Assembly: GCA_000597885.1 (NCBI GenBank)
Contig: CP004371.1
Location: 2,186,501 to 2,250,500 of the forward strand
Source: Flammeovirgaceae bacterium 311
GTDB taxonomy: Bacteria > Bacteroidota > Bacteroidia > Cytophagales > Cyclobacteriaceae
DNA length: 64,000 bases
Direction of reading: 5' to 3'
The position numbers and the translations under genes were made by a program. Position 1 is the stretch's first letter; every line of letters begins with the position of its first letter. Shown one piece after another: positions 27,560 to 35,343 of the stretch. A model generated the notes under the pieces. That model was not told where the DNA came from, made no database searches, and saw only the letters and a list, made by a program, of their open reading frames with translations.

Positions 27560-28852
27560 TTAAAACAGAAATTGAAAACCAGTACCCAGGTAGGAGTAAT
27601 ACTGATCGGGTGCTTTATCCTTCCGCTCTCCCCATACATAATGCAGGCTGAGTTTCAGGTTATCCTGCTTAAGCAAATAATTAATCCCCAGGTCATACAC
27701 CTGCTGGTCGCTGGCACCTGTAAGGCTATTGAGGCCGCCGTTGCTGCCATAATTATCTGCCAGCTGGCCTGAGTACATGCCTGCTGCCTGCAGTACTTTT
27801 CCGTTATTCAGTACATGGTTATAAGCCAGCTTATAGGTATACACTTTGTCGGTAGTAGCCTGCGTAACAATGGGGCTAATGTCCGTTACCTCTTTTTGTA
27901 AAATAGAGCTGCGGTACAGCCAGTCATATTCTACCGTAAAATCCCAGGCACCCCAGTTGGCCAGCACATCGGCTCCGTAAAAGCTGTTACTTTTGAAAAT
28001 TTCAGATTCCCGCTGATAGGTACTGTTCAGGCCAAATGTAATCCCCTTGCGCTTACCATAGTAAGAGTGGGTATAGCCAATGCCATATTGTTTCATTTCA
28101 GGGTCGCCCAGCGTAAATGCTAACCTGGAGGCTATCATAGGTGCCCAGCCTGCCACTTCTCCCACCAGCTTTTCGGCCGACATATCGAAAACACCCAGGT
28201 TATAGTTAAAACTCCAGCCGCTACCCAGGTGCAAGCCGCCAATATTTAGCCCCAGTTCCCTTCCGGTGCCCCTGGCAATGGCATGGGCCCTTGGCTGAAA
28301 GTTGGAGAGTGACTTCTCAAATGATTGTGTTTTGAAAGCTGCCGTCATGTGCTCTCTGCCCACCTGTGGCCGGAAGTAACCTGTGGTGATGTTCAGCATA
28401 GGCGTATAGGCCCAGTTAATAAAAGCTTCCCACAAAAAGAAGTCATGGTTATCATCAGGATTTGGGCTTCCGTTGCCAGCGGTTTTCTTATCCCTGCCAA
28501 TGCCATCGTAAGCAAAGGCTACATTAAAGGAAACATCTTCCTGCAGATTACCCTTAACCCCCAGTCGACCCCGCCTGATGTACATATCATTTCTGCGCTC
28601 GTGCGTTTCGTTGCCCAGCGTTTCAAGGGTATGCACATTCCAGAGCTGCATGCTTTGTGTGATCTCAATTTTTTTACCATCTATTTTAATGGCCTTTGGT
28701 TCCTGCATTTTTTTCCATACACTGGCAGAATCTTTAGACGCCTCCTGGGCTGTAAGCGGATTTACCAGGCCGGCACTCAGCAGGCCCAGCACTGCCAGGG
28801 CTTTTATTAAAGACCCCGTTTCAGTTTTATTCAGATATTTCTTTATTGTCAT
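27560..28852 (-). CDS. Phosphate-selective-porin-like outer membrane protein
   Basis: 430 residues from MTIKKYLNK (28852), with a signal peptide (core LAVLGLLSAG, cut near LTA-QEA). The mature protein is a beta-barrel with alternating aromatic strands and ends in FQFLF, the terminal aromatic used for barrel assembly; it resembles OprO/OprP porins. A frame start at 28915 overlaps the upstream stop as ATGA, which would add 21 residues ahead of the signal peptide; I favour 28852 but note the overlap as a possible reinitiation site. Its position before cheR is unusual. Confidence 0.75.
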   Translation of the reverse strand: MTIKKYLNKTETGSLIKALAVLGLLSAGLVNPLTAQEASKDSASVWKKMQEPKAIKIDGKKIEITQSMQLWNVHTLETLGNETHERRNDMYIRRGRLGVKGNLQEDVSFNVAFAYDGIGRDKKTAGNGSPNPDDNHDFFLWEAFINWAYTPMLNITTGYFRPQVGREHMTAAFKTQSFEKSLSNFQPRAHAIARGTGRELGLNIGGLHLGSGWSFNYNLGVFDMSAEKLVGEVAGWAPMIASRLAFTLGDPEMKQYGIGYTHSYYGKRKGITFGLNSTYQRESEIFKSNSFYGADVLANWGAWDFTVEYDWLYRSSILQKEVTDISPIVTQATTDKVYTYKLAYNHVLNNGKVLQAAGMYSGQLADNYGSNGGLNSLTGASDQQVYDLGINYLLKQDNLKLSLHYVWGERKDKAPDQYYSYLGTGFQFLF

Positions 28853-28911
28853 GTTAATCGTGCTTTGAAACTTACGGCTGATTTCTATTTCATCTTTAGG
28901 GCATAGGTGCC

Positions 28912-29685
28912 TCATTGCTCGCTCACCAGTGCTATGCCGCCGTTCAGGAACAGCTGTGGCTGTGTACCATCATAGCCAACCCCGCCTGTCAGCTCCATTT
29001 TCAGGCAGGCCACCGGCCGTATAAAGATGCCGAGGTTTACCCCCATTTGCTGATAATCCCCATACCACAGGTTCCATGCTTCAGCAAAACCTTCTGTTTT
29101 TTCTGTGGCCTGGTAGCCAAATGTCAGTGTGTTATCGCCCTGCCAGCTGCCTTTTGCAGCTGTACCTGAAAGGCCTGAGTTGAGTGAAAGGGTAATTTTT
29201 TCATCTAGGGGTTTATCACTCAATAGCCTGAATGAAAAAAGACTTTCTGAGAGCTCGTAATGCCTGCTTCCGGTATCTTCAAGACCAAACATAATGATGA
29301 GACCAGTTTGGGGCAGTGCTTTTCCCTCATTCACCAAGGCTAGTTTGGTTCCAAAAGAAAGAAAATTGAGGCCATGCTGTGGAGCTCCTCTTTCATGTGA
29401 ATAGTTGTCTAACTGTGTGGCTACAAGATATTCGAGAGCCATTCTAAATTCTGCAAATGAGCCCAGTCCTCCCCGCATCAGCAGACTGGGTAACCCATAG
29501 GTAGCATTGTTACTCCGGCTGCTCCTGCTAAGGCAAAGGTTAAGCCCCGCCTCCAGCGACCATTGATGGTGCAATACCTGGGGAGATGCCTCCCCAAGCC
29601 CAACCCTGTCGGTTAGCCCTCCATCTGCCTTCGCCATTACCGGACCACAAATGAAAAGCAGGAGGATTGGTAAGGGTACTCGCAT
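28912..29685 (-). CDS. Exported transporter-like beta-barrel protein (MetA-pathway/DUF-type)
   Basis: 257 residues with a clear signal peptide (hydrophobic LPILLLFICGPVMA). The remainder has repeated amphipathic strands (for example SLEAGLNLCLS, GLIIMFGLEDTG, LTFGYQA) as in the 'MetA-pathway of phenol degradation'-like outer membrane proteins of Bacteroidota. The stop overlaps the next frame by ATGA. First gene of the unit containing porin, cheR, cheD, cheB. Function unknown. Confidence 0.6.
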   Translation of the reverse strand: MRVPLPILLLFICGPVMAKADGGLTDRVGLGEASPQVLHHQWSLEAGLNLCLSRSSRSNNATYGLPSLLMRGGLGSFAEFRMALEYLVATQLDNYSHERGAPQHGLNFLSFGTKLALVNEGKALPQTGLIIMFGLEDTGSRHYELSESLFSFRLLSDKPLDEKITLSLNSGLSGTAAKGSWQGDNTLTFGYQATEKTEGFAEAWNLWYGDYQQMGVNLGIFIRPVACLKMELTGGVGYDGTQPQLFLNGGIALVSEQ

Positions 29686-29706
29686 AGGCTTTGTGTTAGG
29701 TTAGTG

Positions 29707-29735
29707 AAAAGAGCCACTGGCATTGCCAGTGGCTC
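29707..29735 (-). terminator. Rho-independent terminator after the chemoreceptor gene
   Basis: A perfect 11-bp stem (29711-29721 with 29725-29735, arm GAGCCACTGGC), loop of three, followed on the minus strand by TTTT. It lies just downstream of the chemoreceptor stop at 29747 and divides the chemosensory locus into two transcription units. Confidence 0.85.
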
Positions 29736-29746
29736 CTCATCAGGCA

Positions 29747-31423
29747 TTAAAATCTTTCAAAGTCACTGTCCATCCCGTCATTGCCGTTCAGCTCCAGGTG
29801 CAGTCCTGTTTTGGCCGATGCTGCTTTTTTGGGAATTCCATTGCTGTTGCCATTCAGGTGCACCATAGGTACACTTTTTCTTTTCTTGTTGCTGCTGGTT
29901 CTGCTCTGGCTGTAGCTGTTATGGCCTATGTTAAAGAAGCCAACAGTGTCCTTGAGCTGATCGGCCTGCGAGGAAAGCTCCTCTGCTCCCGAAGCCATCT
30001 CTTCTGCCGAGGCTGCATTCTGCTGAATAACCTGGTTAAGCTGCTGTATAGCGCCATTCACCTGCTCAGAACCTGCATTCTGCTCAAGCGAGGCTGCTGT
30101 GATCTCCTGCACCAGCCTGGAGGTCTTTTGGATGTTGGGCACAATCTGCTCCAGCAGCCTGCCTGACTTATCGGCTATGGCTACCGAAGAAGAAGAAAGC
30201 TCGTTGATCTCATTTGCCGCAACCTGGCTCCGCTCTGCCAGCTTGCGCACCTCTGCGGCCACCACGGCAAAGCCTTTGCCATGCTCGCCTGCCCTGGCAG
30301 CCTCTACGGCTGCATTCAGCGCCAAAAGGTTCGTCTGCCTGGCTATCTCTCCTATGATGGAGATCTTCTCCGCGATCTTCTTCATGGAATCTACCGATTG
30401 GTTCACCGCCCGGCTTCCCTCCTGTATGTCTTCTGCTGCCTGCAGGGCAATCTTCTCCGTCTGCTGAGCATTATCAGTGTTCTGCTGTATGTTAGCTGCC
30501 ATCTCTTCCATAGAAGATGATACCTCCTCGGCAGATGCTGCCTGCTCGGTGGCTCCCTCACTCATCTGCTGGGAGGAAGAACTCATCTGCTGCGAAGCAG
30601 ATGAAATATTATCAGCCGCAGAGGTTACAGAGCCTATTACCTCCTTGAGCTTCTCTACCATCCCCTTCAGGTGAAGTAACAACTCCCCTACCTCATCCCT
30701 GTTCTTTATCTCTATCTGTACCGTTAAATCGCCTTCTGAAACTGATTTCAAGGCAGACTTAGCATTATTGATAGAGCTGGAGATGCTACTGATGATCCAG
30801 TAAGCCATAGCCAGGGCAATTATAATGGCAACCACTAGTGAAGTAAGCATCAGATTCTTACCTTCTTCATATAGTGCTGTGGTTACTACATCCACCTCAG
30901 CAAGTTCTTTCTTATTATTTTTTACCCTGAAGTTTGCCAACTCTGTTGCTGCCATAGCATGTTCCCTCGCAACTGTTGTTGAAAGTTTATAGGCAGCAAT
31001 ATTCGATGAATCAGTGTTAACAGTTACTGCCAGATTCTTTATTTTTTTAAAAACTTTCAGATAATCTTTCCACTTTTCTTCAAATATTGCCACGTCTTCC
31101 AGTCCACCCTCATCTTCCACTGCTTTCAGATCATCCAGTCTTTTATTCATTTCTGCAAAGCGCTGATCTACATCAGCCACAACCTCCTGAAGGGTTTCAC
31201 GGTCCCGGGTCAGAATCAAATCCTTTTCACGCTTGGTGATGTATTGAACATCTTCTGACAGTTGTGCTGACAGCAGGAGTTTTTCAGAACTTTTATCAAC
31301 AATGAAGCTGATTTGCTCATTTAAAGTATTTGTATTGGTTGCTCCCAGGTAGTATATAAAACCTGTAATGCCTATTAGTACTGTAAAGGCAAAAATGAGC
31401 CTTGTTCTAATTGTAATATTCAT
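29747..31423 (-). CDS. Methyl-accepting chemotaxis protein
   Basis: 558 residues. TM1 ~8-27, a four-helix-bundle-like sensor region ~28-190, TM2 ~192-211, HAMP ~211-265, then the coiled-coil signalling domain with the hairpin tip [20 protein letters not shown] and methylation helices. The C-terminus is a flexible Ser/Asn/Lys-rich tail ending DFERF, which fits the CheR/CheB tether consensus x-[HFYW]-x-x-[HFYW]. It signals through CheW and CheA encoded just upstream. Last gene before the terminator. Confidence 0.94.
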   Translation of the reverse strand: MNITIRTRLIFAFTVLIGITGFIYYLGATNTNTLNEQISFIVDKSSEKLLLSAQLSEDVQYITKREKDLILTRDRETLQEVVADVDQRFAEMNKRLDDLKAVEDEGGLEDVAIFEEKWKDYLKVFKKIKNLAVTVNTDSSNIAAYKLSTTVAREHAMAATELANFRVKNNKKELAEVDVVTTALYEEGKNLMLTSLVVAIIIALAMAYWIISSISSSINNAKSALKSVSEGDLTVQIEIKNRDEVGELLLHLKGMVEKLKEVIGSVTSAADNISSASQQMSSSSQQMSEGATEQAASAEEVSSSMEEMAANIQQNTDNAQQTEKIALQAAEDIQEGSRAVNQSVDSMKKIAEKISIIGEIARQTNLLALNAAVEAARAGEHGKGFAVVAAEVRKLAERSQVAANEINELSSSSVAIADKSGRLLEQIVPNIQKTSRLVQEITAASLEQNAGSEQVNGAIQQLNQVIQQNAASAEEMASGAEELSSQADQLKDTVGFFNIGHNSYSQSRTSSNKKRKSVPMVHLNGNSNGIPKKAASAKTGLHLELNGNDGMDSDFERF

Positions 31424-31460
31424 AATACCTTTCTATCCTATAGTGTTATTGATGAGCAGT

Positions 31461-31958
31461 TTATGCTTTTACTGCTTCTATTTCTGTTTGTAGGTTGATG
31501 ATCTCTTCGGTGGCAAAGATTTTATCCACCTCCAGCACCATTACAAAATCTTCTTCTTTGCGGGCCATGCCACGGATAAATTCTGTTTTGTATTTGCCTC
31601 CGATGCTGGGCGCAGGCTTCAGCTCGGCCTCGTCCATCTCAAAAACCTCCTGTACGGCATCTACCAGGGCTCCTACCATCAGGGTTTCCTGCTCCAGTTG
31701 TATATTAAATACAATAATGCAGGTGCTAATGGTATCGGCTACTTTCTGAAGACCGAGCTTCAGGCGGGCATCTATTACAGGCAATACTGTTCCGCGCAGG
31801 TTTACTACCCCGCGCATATAGGCCGGAGACTTTGGTATTTTAGTAATATGAGGTACTTCCAGTATCTCAATTACCTTGCTTACGTTTACTGCAAACACCT
31901 CTTTGTCGAGCCTGAAAGACAAAAAGGAATGCAGCTCCTTTATTTCATCTACCTTCAT
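31461..31958 (-). CDS. cheW: Chemotaxis coupling protein CheW
   Basis: 165 residues, one CheW domain: FAVNVSKVIEILEVPHITKIP at the N-terminus, YMRGVVNLRGTVLPVIDARLKLG in the middle. It links receptor and CheA. Its start overlaps the cheA stop by four bases (ATGA), so translation is coupled. Confidence 0.95.
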   Translation of the reverse strand: MKVDEIKELHSFLSFRLDKEVFAVNVSKVIEILEVPHITKIPKSPAYMRGVVNLRGTVLPVIDARLKLGLQKVADTISTCIIVFNIQLEQETLMVGALVDAVQEVFEMDEAELKPAPSIGGKYKTEFIRGMARKEEDFVMVLEVDKIFATEEIINLQTEIEAVKA

Positions 31959-34012
31959 ACATCTACTGTTATTTTCTTTGTTATTTCCTGCAATAGTTTA
32001 TGCGGATCAAGTACCAGGGCTACAGTACCATCTCCCATCAGGCTGGCTCCTGATATAAAGTCCTGCCTTTGGCAGAAGCTGCCCAGGGGTTTTAGCACAG
32101 CCTGGTATTCTCCCACAATTTCTTCTACCAGCAGGGCAACCCGCTGCCTGCCTACCTGCGTTACCACTGCAAAGCAGCTGCTGGAATTTGCAGACTCAAA
32201 AGTTTCTGCCAGGTTAAAGAACACCAGGGGCTCTCCGTTTAGGATCAGCTGGTTGTTACGGGCATTTAGTATATCCAGCGCTGTTACGGCATAGCTATTT
32301 TCCACATAAGTAAGTGGCAGAATAAAATCTGTATCTGCTATGCGCACCAGCAGCCCGTCTATGATGGATATTGATAAGGGAAGGGAAATGATAATGGTAG
32401 TGCCCTTATCTTTTACAGAAGTAAGCTGCACATTGCCCCTCAGCTCTGTGATTTTCTTTCGCACCACATCCATGCCCACCCCTCTGCCGGATACCTCGGT
32501 TACCTGGCTGGCGGTAGAAAAGCCGGGAGCAAAAAGCAGCTCGAAGATCTCTGCTTCCGTCAGCAACTGGTCTTCCCGGATCAATCCTTTTTGAAATGCT
32601 TTTGCCCGTACTTTAGCCGCATCGATACCGGCACCATCGTCCTGCACTTCCAGCACCACATTTGTGCCAGAGTTATATGCCTTTAGCAGAATGTGGCCCT
32701 GTGGGTTCTTTCCTTTCTGTATGCGCAGGGCTTCGTCTTCTATACCATGGTCTATGCTGTTCCTGAACACATGGATCAGGCAGTCGGACAGCTGCTCTAT
32801 TACGTTTTTGTCCAGTTCTGTTTCAAGGCCCTCGGCATCAAAAACAATATTCTTGTTGAGCTCAATAGACAGATCGCGCACCAGCCTTTTAAAACGGGTC
32901 AGCAGACTGCCCAGGGGTATGAGGCATATATCGAAGGTTTTATCGCGCAGGCGGCGGGTAATTTTTTCTATTTCCTCTGCTACTGCAGCAAGTTCCGGCA
33001 GGGTGTTGTTTAGCTCTGCCACAAGGGATAATCGTGCCTGGTTAGCCACCAGCTCACTCACCAGGTTCATCAGGTCATCGAGCTTATCAGAAGCTACACG
33101 TATACTTGATACACTCTTTTCTTTAACACTTGCAGGCGGCTGTACCGGAGATTTCTGTGCTTTATTAGCCGGTGGTATCTTATTATGCTCTGTTATAACA
33201 GCCGCTAATTCACTGGCATAAGCATTGAACAGACCAGCATCGAGCTTTAGCGCTACCTTACCGGCAACTTCAGCTGACTGTGCTGCATCAAGGGCCTGTA
33301 GCTGATCGCCCTTTCCTAATTGTATTATCTGCAGCTCACACAGCTCTTCTACAAATAGAAATGCCTCCCGAATCTCTCCTTCAGGTGCTTCTGTTGCCAG
33401 CAGCAGCATCCAGGAAAGGTAACAGTCTTGTGGATCCAGTTGATTGAACGAGGGCAGTTTGCCTGTGCAGGCAAAAGATCTGAGGCTGCCCAGACCTGCC
33501 AGTTCTTCCAGGATGTAGAGCGGGTTTGAGCCGTTCCTCAACATTTCTTTCTGAGGCGCAAAGTAAATGGCCCAGGTGTTCATGGATCTGGAGGATGATA
33601 TGGCTGCTACTGTCATTTCAGGAGTAACCGGCATTTCATAGAGTAACTCTGCTGCTTGTTTCAGCAGCAGCCTGTGGGTGCTCTGAATTCCCTTATTTTC
33701 GGAGGCGGATTCTGTTAGGAGGAGCCTGATATGATCCACTGCCTCCAGACTTAGCGCCAGCAGGGAGAGTGGCACTGCCTGTTGGTTGGTGCGGATGGTG
33801 TCATATCCATTCTCCAGCAGGTGCACCAGCTCGCTCACCTGCTGGTAGCCAAACATGCCGCTGCTGCCCTTCAACGTATGCATTACCCTGAAAGCTACCT
33901 CTACTCCTTCTGCATCGGCAGGATTTTCCTCCAGCAGCAGCAGGGTTTTCTCCAGCTCCAGCAGCAGGTCTTGGGCTTCTTCCAGATACTTTTGTTTCAG
34001 GTGCTCAATCAT
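31955..34012 (-). CDS. cheA: Chemotaxis sensor histidine kinase CheA
   Basis: 685 residues. P1 HPt domain (~1-105) with phosphorylated H45 in MHTLKGSSG; a middle region (~110-280) without clear P2 homology; P3 dimerisation (~300-365, starting SSIRVASDKLDDLMNLV); P4 ATPase (~370-545) with HVFRNSIDHGIE (N box), DDGAGID (G1) and GRGVGMDVV (G2); P5 CheW-like regulatory domain (~550-680). Overlaps cheY upstream and cheW downstream by four bases each. Confidence 0.95.
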   Translation of the reverse strand: MIEHLKQKYLEEAQDLLLELEKTLLLLEENPADAEGVEVAFRVMHTLKGSSGMFGYQQVSELVHLLENGYDTIRTNQQAVPLSLLALSLEAVDHIRLLLTESASENKGIQSTHRLLLKQAAELLYEMPVTPEMTVAAISSSRSMNTWAIYFAPQKEMLRNGSNPLYILEELAGLGSLRSFACTGKLPSFNQLDPQDCYLSWMLLLATEAPEGEIREAFLFVEELCELQIIQLGKGDQLQALDAAQSAEVAGKVALKLDAGLFNAYASELAAVITEHNKIPPANKAQKSPVQPPASVKEKSVSSIRVASDKLDDLMNLVSELVANQARLSLVAELNNTLPELAAVAEEIEKITRRLRDKTFDICLIPLGSLLTRFKRLVRDLSIELNKNIVFDAEGLETELDKNVIEQLSDCLIHVFRNSIDHGIEDEALRIQKGKNPQGHILLKAYNSGTNVVLEVQDDGAGIDAAKVRAKAFQKGLIREDQLLTEAEIFELLFAPGFSTASQVTEVSGRGVGMDVVRKKITELRGNVQLTSVKDKGTTIIISLPLSISIIDGLLVRIADTDFILPLTYVENSYAVTALDILNARNNQLILNGEPLVFFNLAETFESANSSSCFAVVTQVGRQRVALLVEEIVGEYQAVLKPLGSFCQRQDFISGASLMGDGTVALVLDPHKLLQEITKKITVDV

Positions 34013-34374
34013 CTGATCAGCTTTTGAACAACCGCCACCAGTTTTTCAGGTACAAATGGTTTAACGATCCAGCCAGTGGCACCGGCAGCCCGGGCTTCGT
34101 CTTTCCGGCTGGTCTGGCTCTCGGTAGTAAGGAACAGAATAGGGGTAAACTGATGCTCGGCCCTGGCACGAATGGCCTTGATCAGACCAATACCATCCAG
34201 CCTGGGCATGTGCAGGTCGGTGATGATGAGCTGGTACTGCCCGGTGTTCAGCATTTGCAGGGCATCTTCGCCGTCTACAGCTTTCTGAACCTCGTATTGG
34301 GCATTTTCCAGGGTAAAACTTACTGCTTCCCGGATGGTTTCTGAATCGTCTACTACTAAAATTGATTTTGCCAT
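34009..34374 (-). CDS. cheY: Single-domain response regulator CheY
   Basis: 121 residues. All receiver residues present: acidic pair D9/D10, phosphorylated D53 (TDLHMPRLDG), T83/T84 and K105 (IVKPF). As a stand-alone receiver directly before cheA (four-base overlap) it is most likely the diffusible output of CheA. The motor or machine it acts on is not encoded here. Confidence 0.92.
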   Translation of the reverse strand: MAKSILVVDDSETIREAVSFTLENAQYEVQKAVDGEDALQMLNTGQYQLIITDLHMPRLDGIGLIKAIRARAEHQFTPILFLTTESQTSRKDEARAAGATGWIVKPFVPEKLVAVVQKLIR

Positions 34375-34376
34375 GG

Positions 34377-34694
34377 CTATTGTAAGTTCGTGCTAAAGTT
34401 TTTTTCTATTCCGGCAAGCTGCAGGAGATTGTTTAGCGCCGGGTTTAAATCGAGCTGCAGCGAAAAGGGCTGATTACGTTGCAGCTGATAATGCTGCAGC
34501 GAAAGCAGTATTTGCATAAATGCTACATCCATCTCTTCTACCCCACTTATTTTCAGGTGTAGTGCTCCCAGTTTATGAGCGTGTTCCAGCAACTCGGCGT
34601 GGAGTGGCCGGGCGTTGCGTATGGTAAGACTCCCGCATAAGTGTAAGCTGGCAGGTTTTCCTCCCTGAGCGTTAGTAACTAGACTGTAGTGCAT
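34377..34694 (-). CDS. STAS domain protein
   Basis: 105 residues; anti-sigma-antagonist-like fold with LHLCGSLTIRNARPLHAELL, a central AHKLGALHLKISGVEEMDVAFMQILLSL core. The usual phosphorylated serine of SpoIIAA (in DSSG) is replaced here: the loop reads MDVAF, so it is probably not regulated by a serine kinase. STAS proteins occur in several chemosensory operons as docking or sensing parts. It lies two bases from its neighbours. Confidence 0.8.
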   Translation of the reverse strand: MHYSLVTNAQGGKPASLHLCGSLTIRNARPLHAELLEHAHKLGALHLKISGVEEMDVAFMQILLSLQHYQLQRNQPFSLQLDLNPALNNLLQLAGIEKNFSTNLQ

Positions 34695-34696
34695 GG

Positions 34697-35335
34697 TTAG
34701 AAAAGCTCTATGCTGTCGGTACTGTCATTTTCTGTTGCCTTCAGGTCTTCCGGCAGCAAATGCTCATCAAAAAGAGAGCGGAATATTTCTCTCTCCGTCT
34801 GCATGCTGAAAGACTGGCAGATCTTTCTTAGCTTCTCTGAGCTTAGCTCCTGCTCAGCATCCTGCTGATTTGTTGTTTCAATCTGCAGGTACATGCGACC
34901 TATGCTTTTAATCATCTCCTGCATTTCCTTCTGAAAGCAGTTGTATTTTTCTTCTTGCTGTAAACTTTTCAGGCTTAAAGCAATAAGCTGCACCTGTATT
35001 TCCTGGCGAACCTCATCGTACTCCAGCCGGGCAAATTGCAGTAATGCCATGGAGAGCTCCAGCAGGCCGGGCAGTACGCATACGCCTCCCTCCTCCAGTC
35101 CATGCTGGGAAAATTCCACTTCCAGCACATCGGCAAACTGCCCCACGTGCTGAATTTTCTGGCGGATGATGTCATGGTACTGCAGCTGTTCTACCAGCTT
35201 CTGACTGTGGCGCACATCCCGTTGTCCGTTTGCCCCCGCCCGTACTGCTGTGGCCATCACACCAAAATCCTCTTCCAGCAGCTTTTCCAGTCTGCCTACC
35301 CTTTCAGTAAATTCTTTTTTTGCAAACTTTATCAT
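34697..35335 (-). CDS. Chemotaxis-associated helical protein with CheZ-like D-x3-Q motif
   Basis: 212 residues, largely alpha-helical. The segment EQLQYHDIIRQKIQHV (around 49-64) has D55 and Q59 spaced as the catalytic D-x3-Q of CheZ (QDLTGQ), which attacks phospho-CheY. No other family is recognised. The C-terminus ends SIELF. The operon has CheD but no CheZ, CheC or CheX, so a phosphatase role for the adjacent CheY is attractive but unproven. It sits two bases before the STAS gene. Confidence 0.6.
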   Translation of the reverse strand: MIKFAKKEFTERVGRLEKLLEEDFGVMATAVRAGANGQRDVRHSQKLVEQLQYHDIIRQKIQHVGQFADVLEVEFSQHGLEEGGVCVLPGLLELSMALLQFARLEYDEVRQEIQVQLIALSLKSLQQEEKYNCFQKEMQEMIKSIGRMYLQIETTNQQDAEQELSSEKLRKICQSFSMQTEREIFRSLFDEHLLPEDLKATENDSTDSIELF

Positions 35336-35343
35336 ATATGGGA

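Noticed and set aside
32664-33221. Open frame of 185 codons opposite cheA
   Set aside because: Low-complexity Ser/Arg-rich translation, antisense to cheA.
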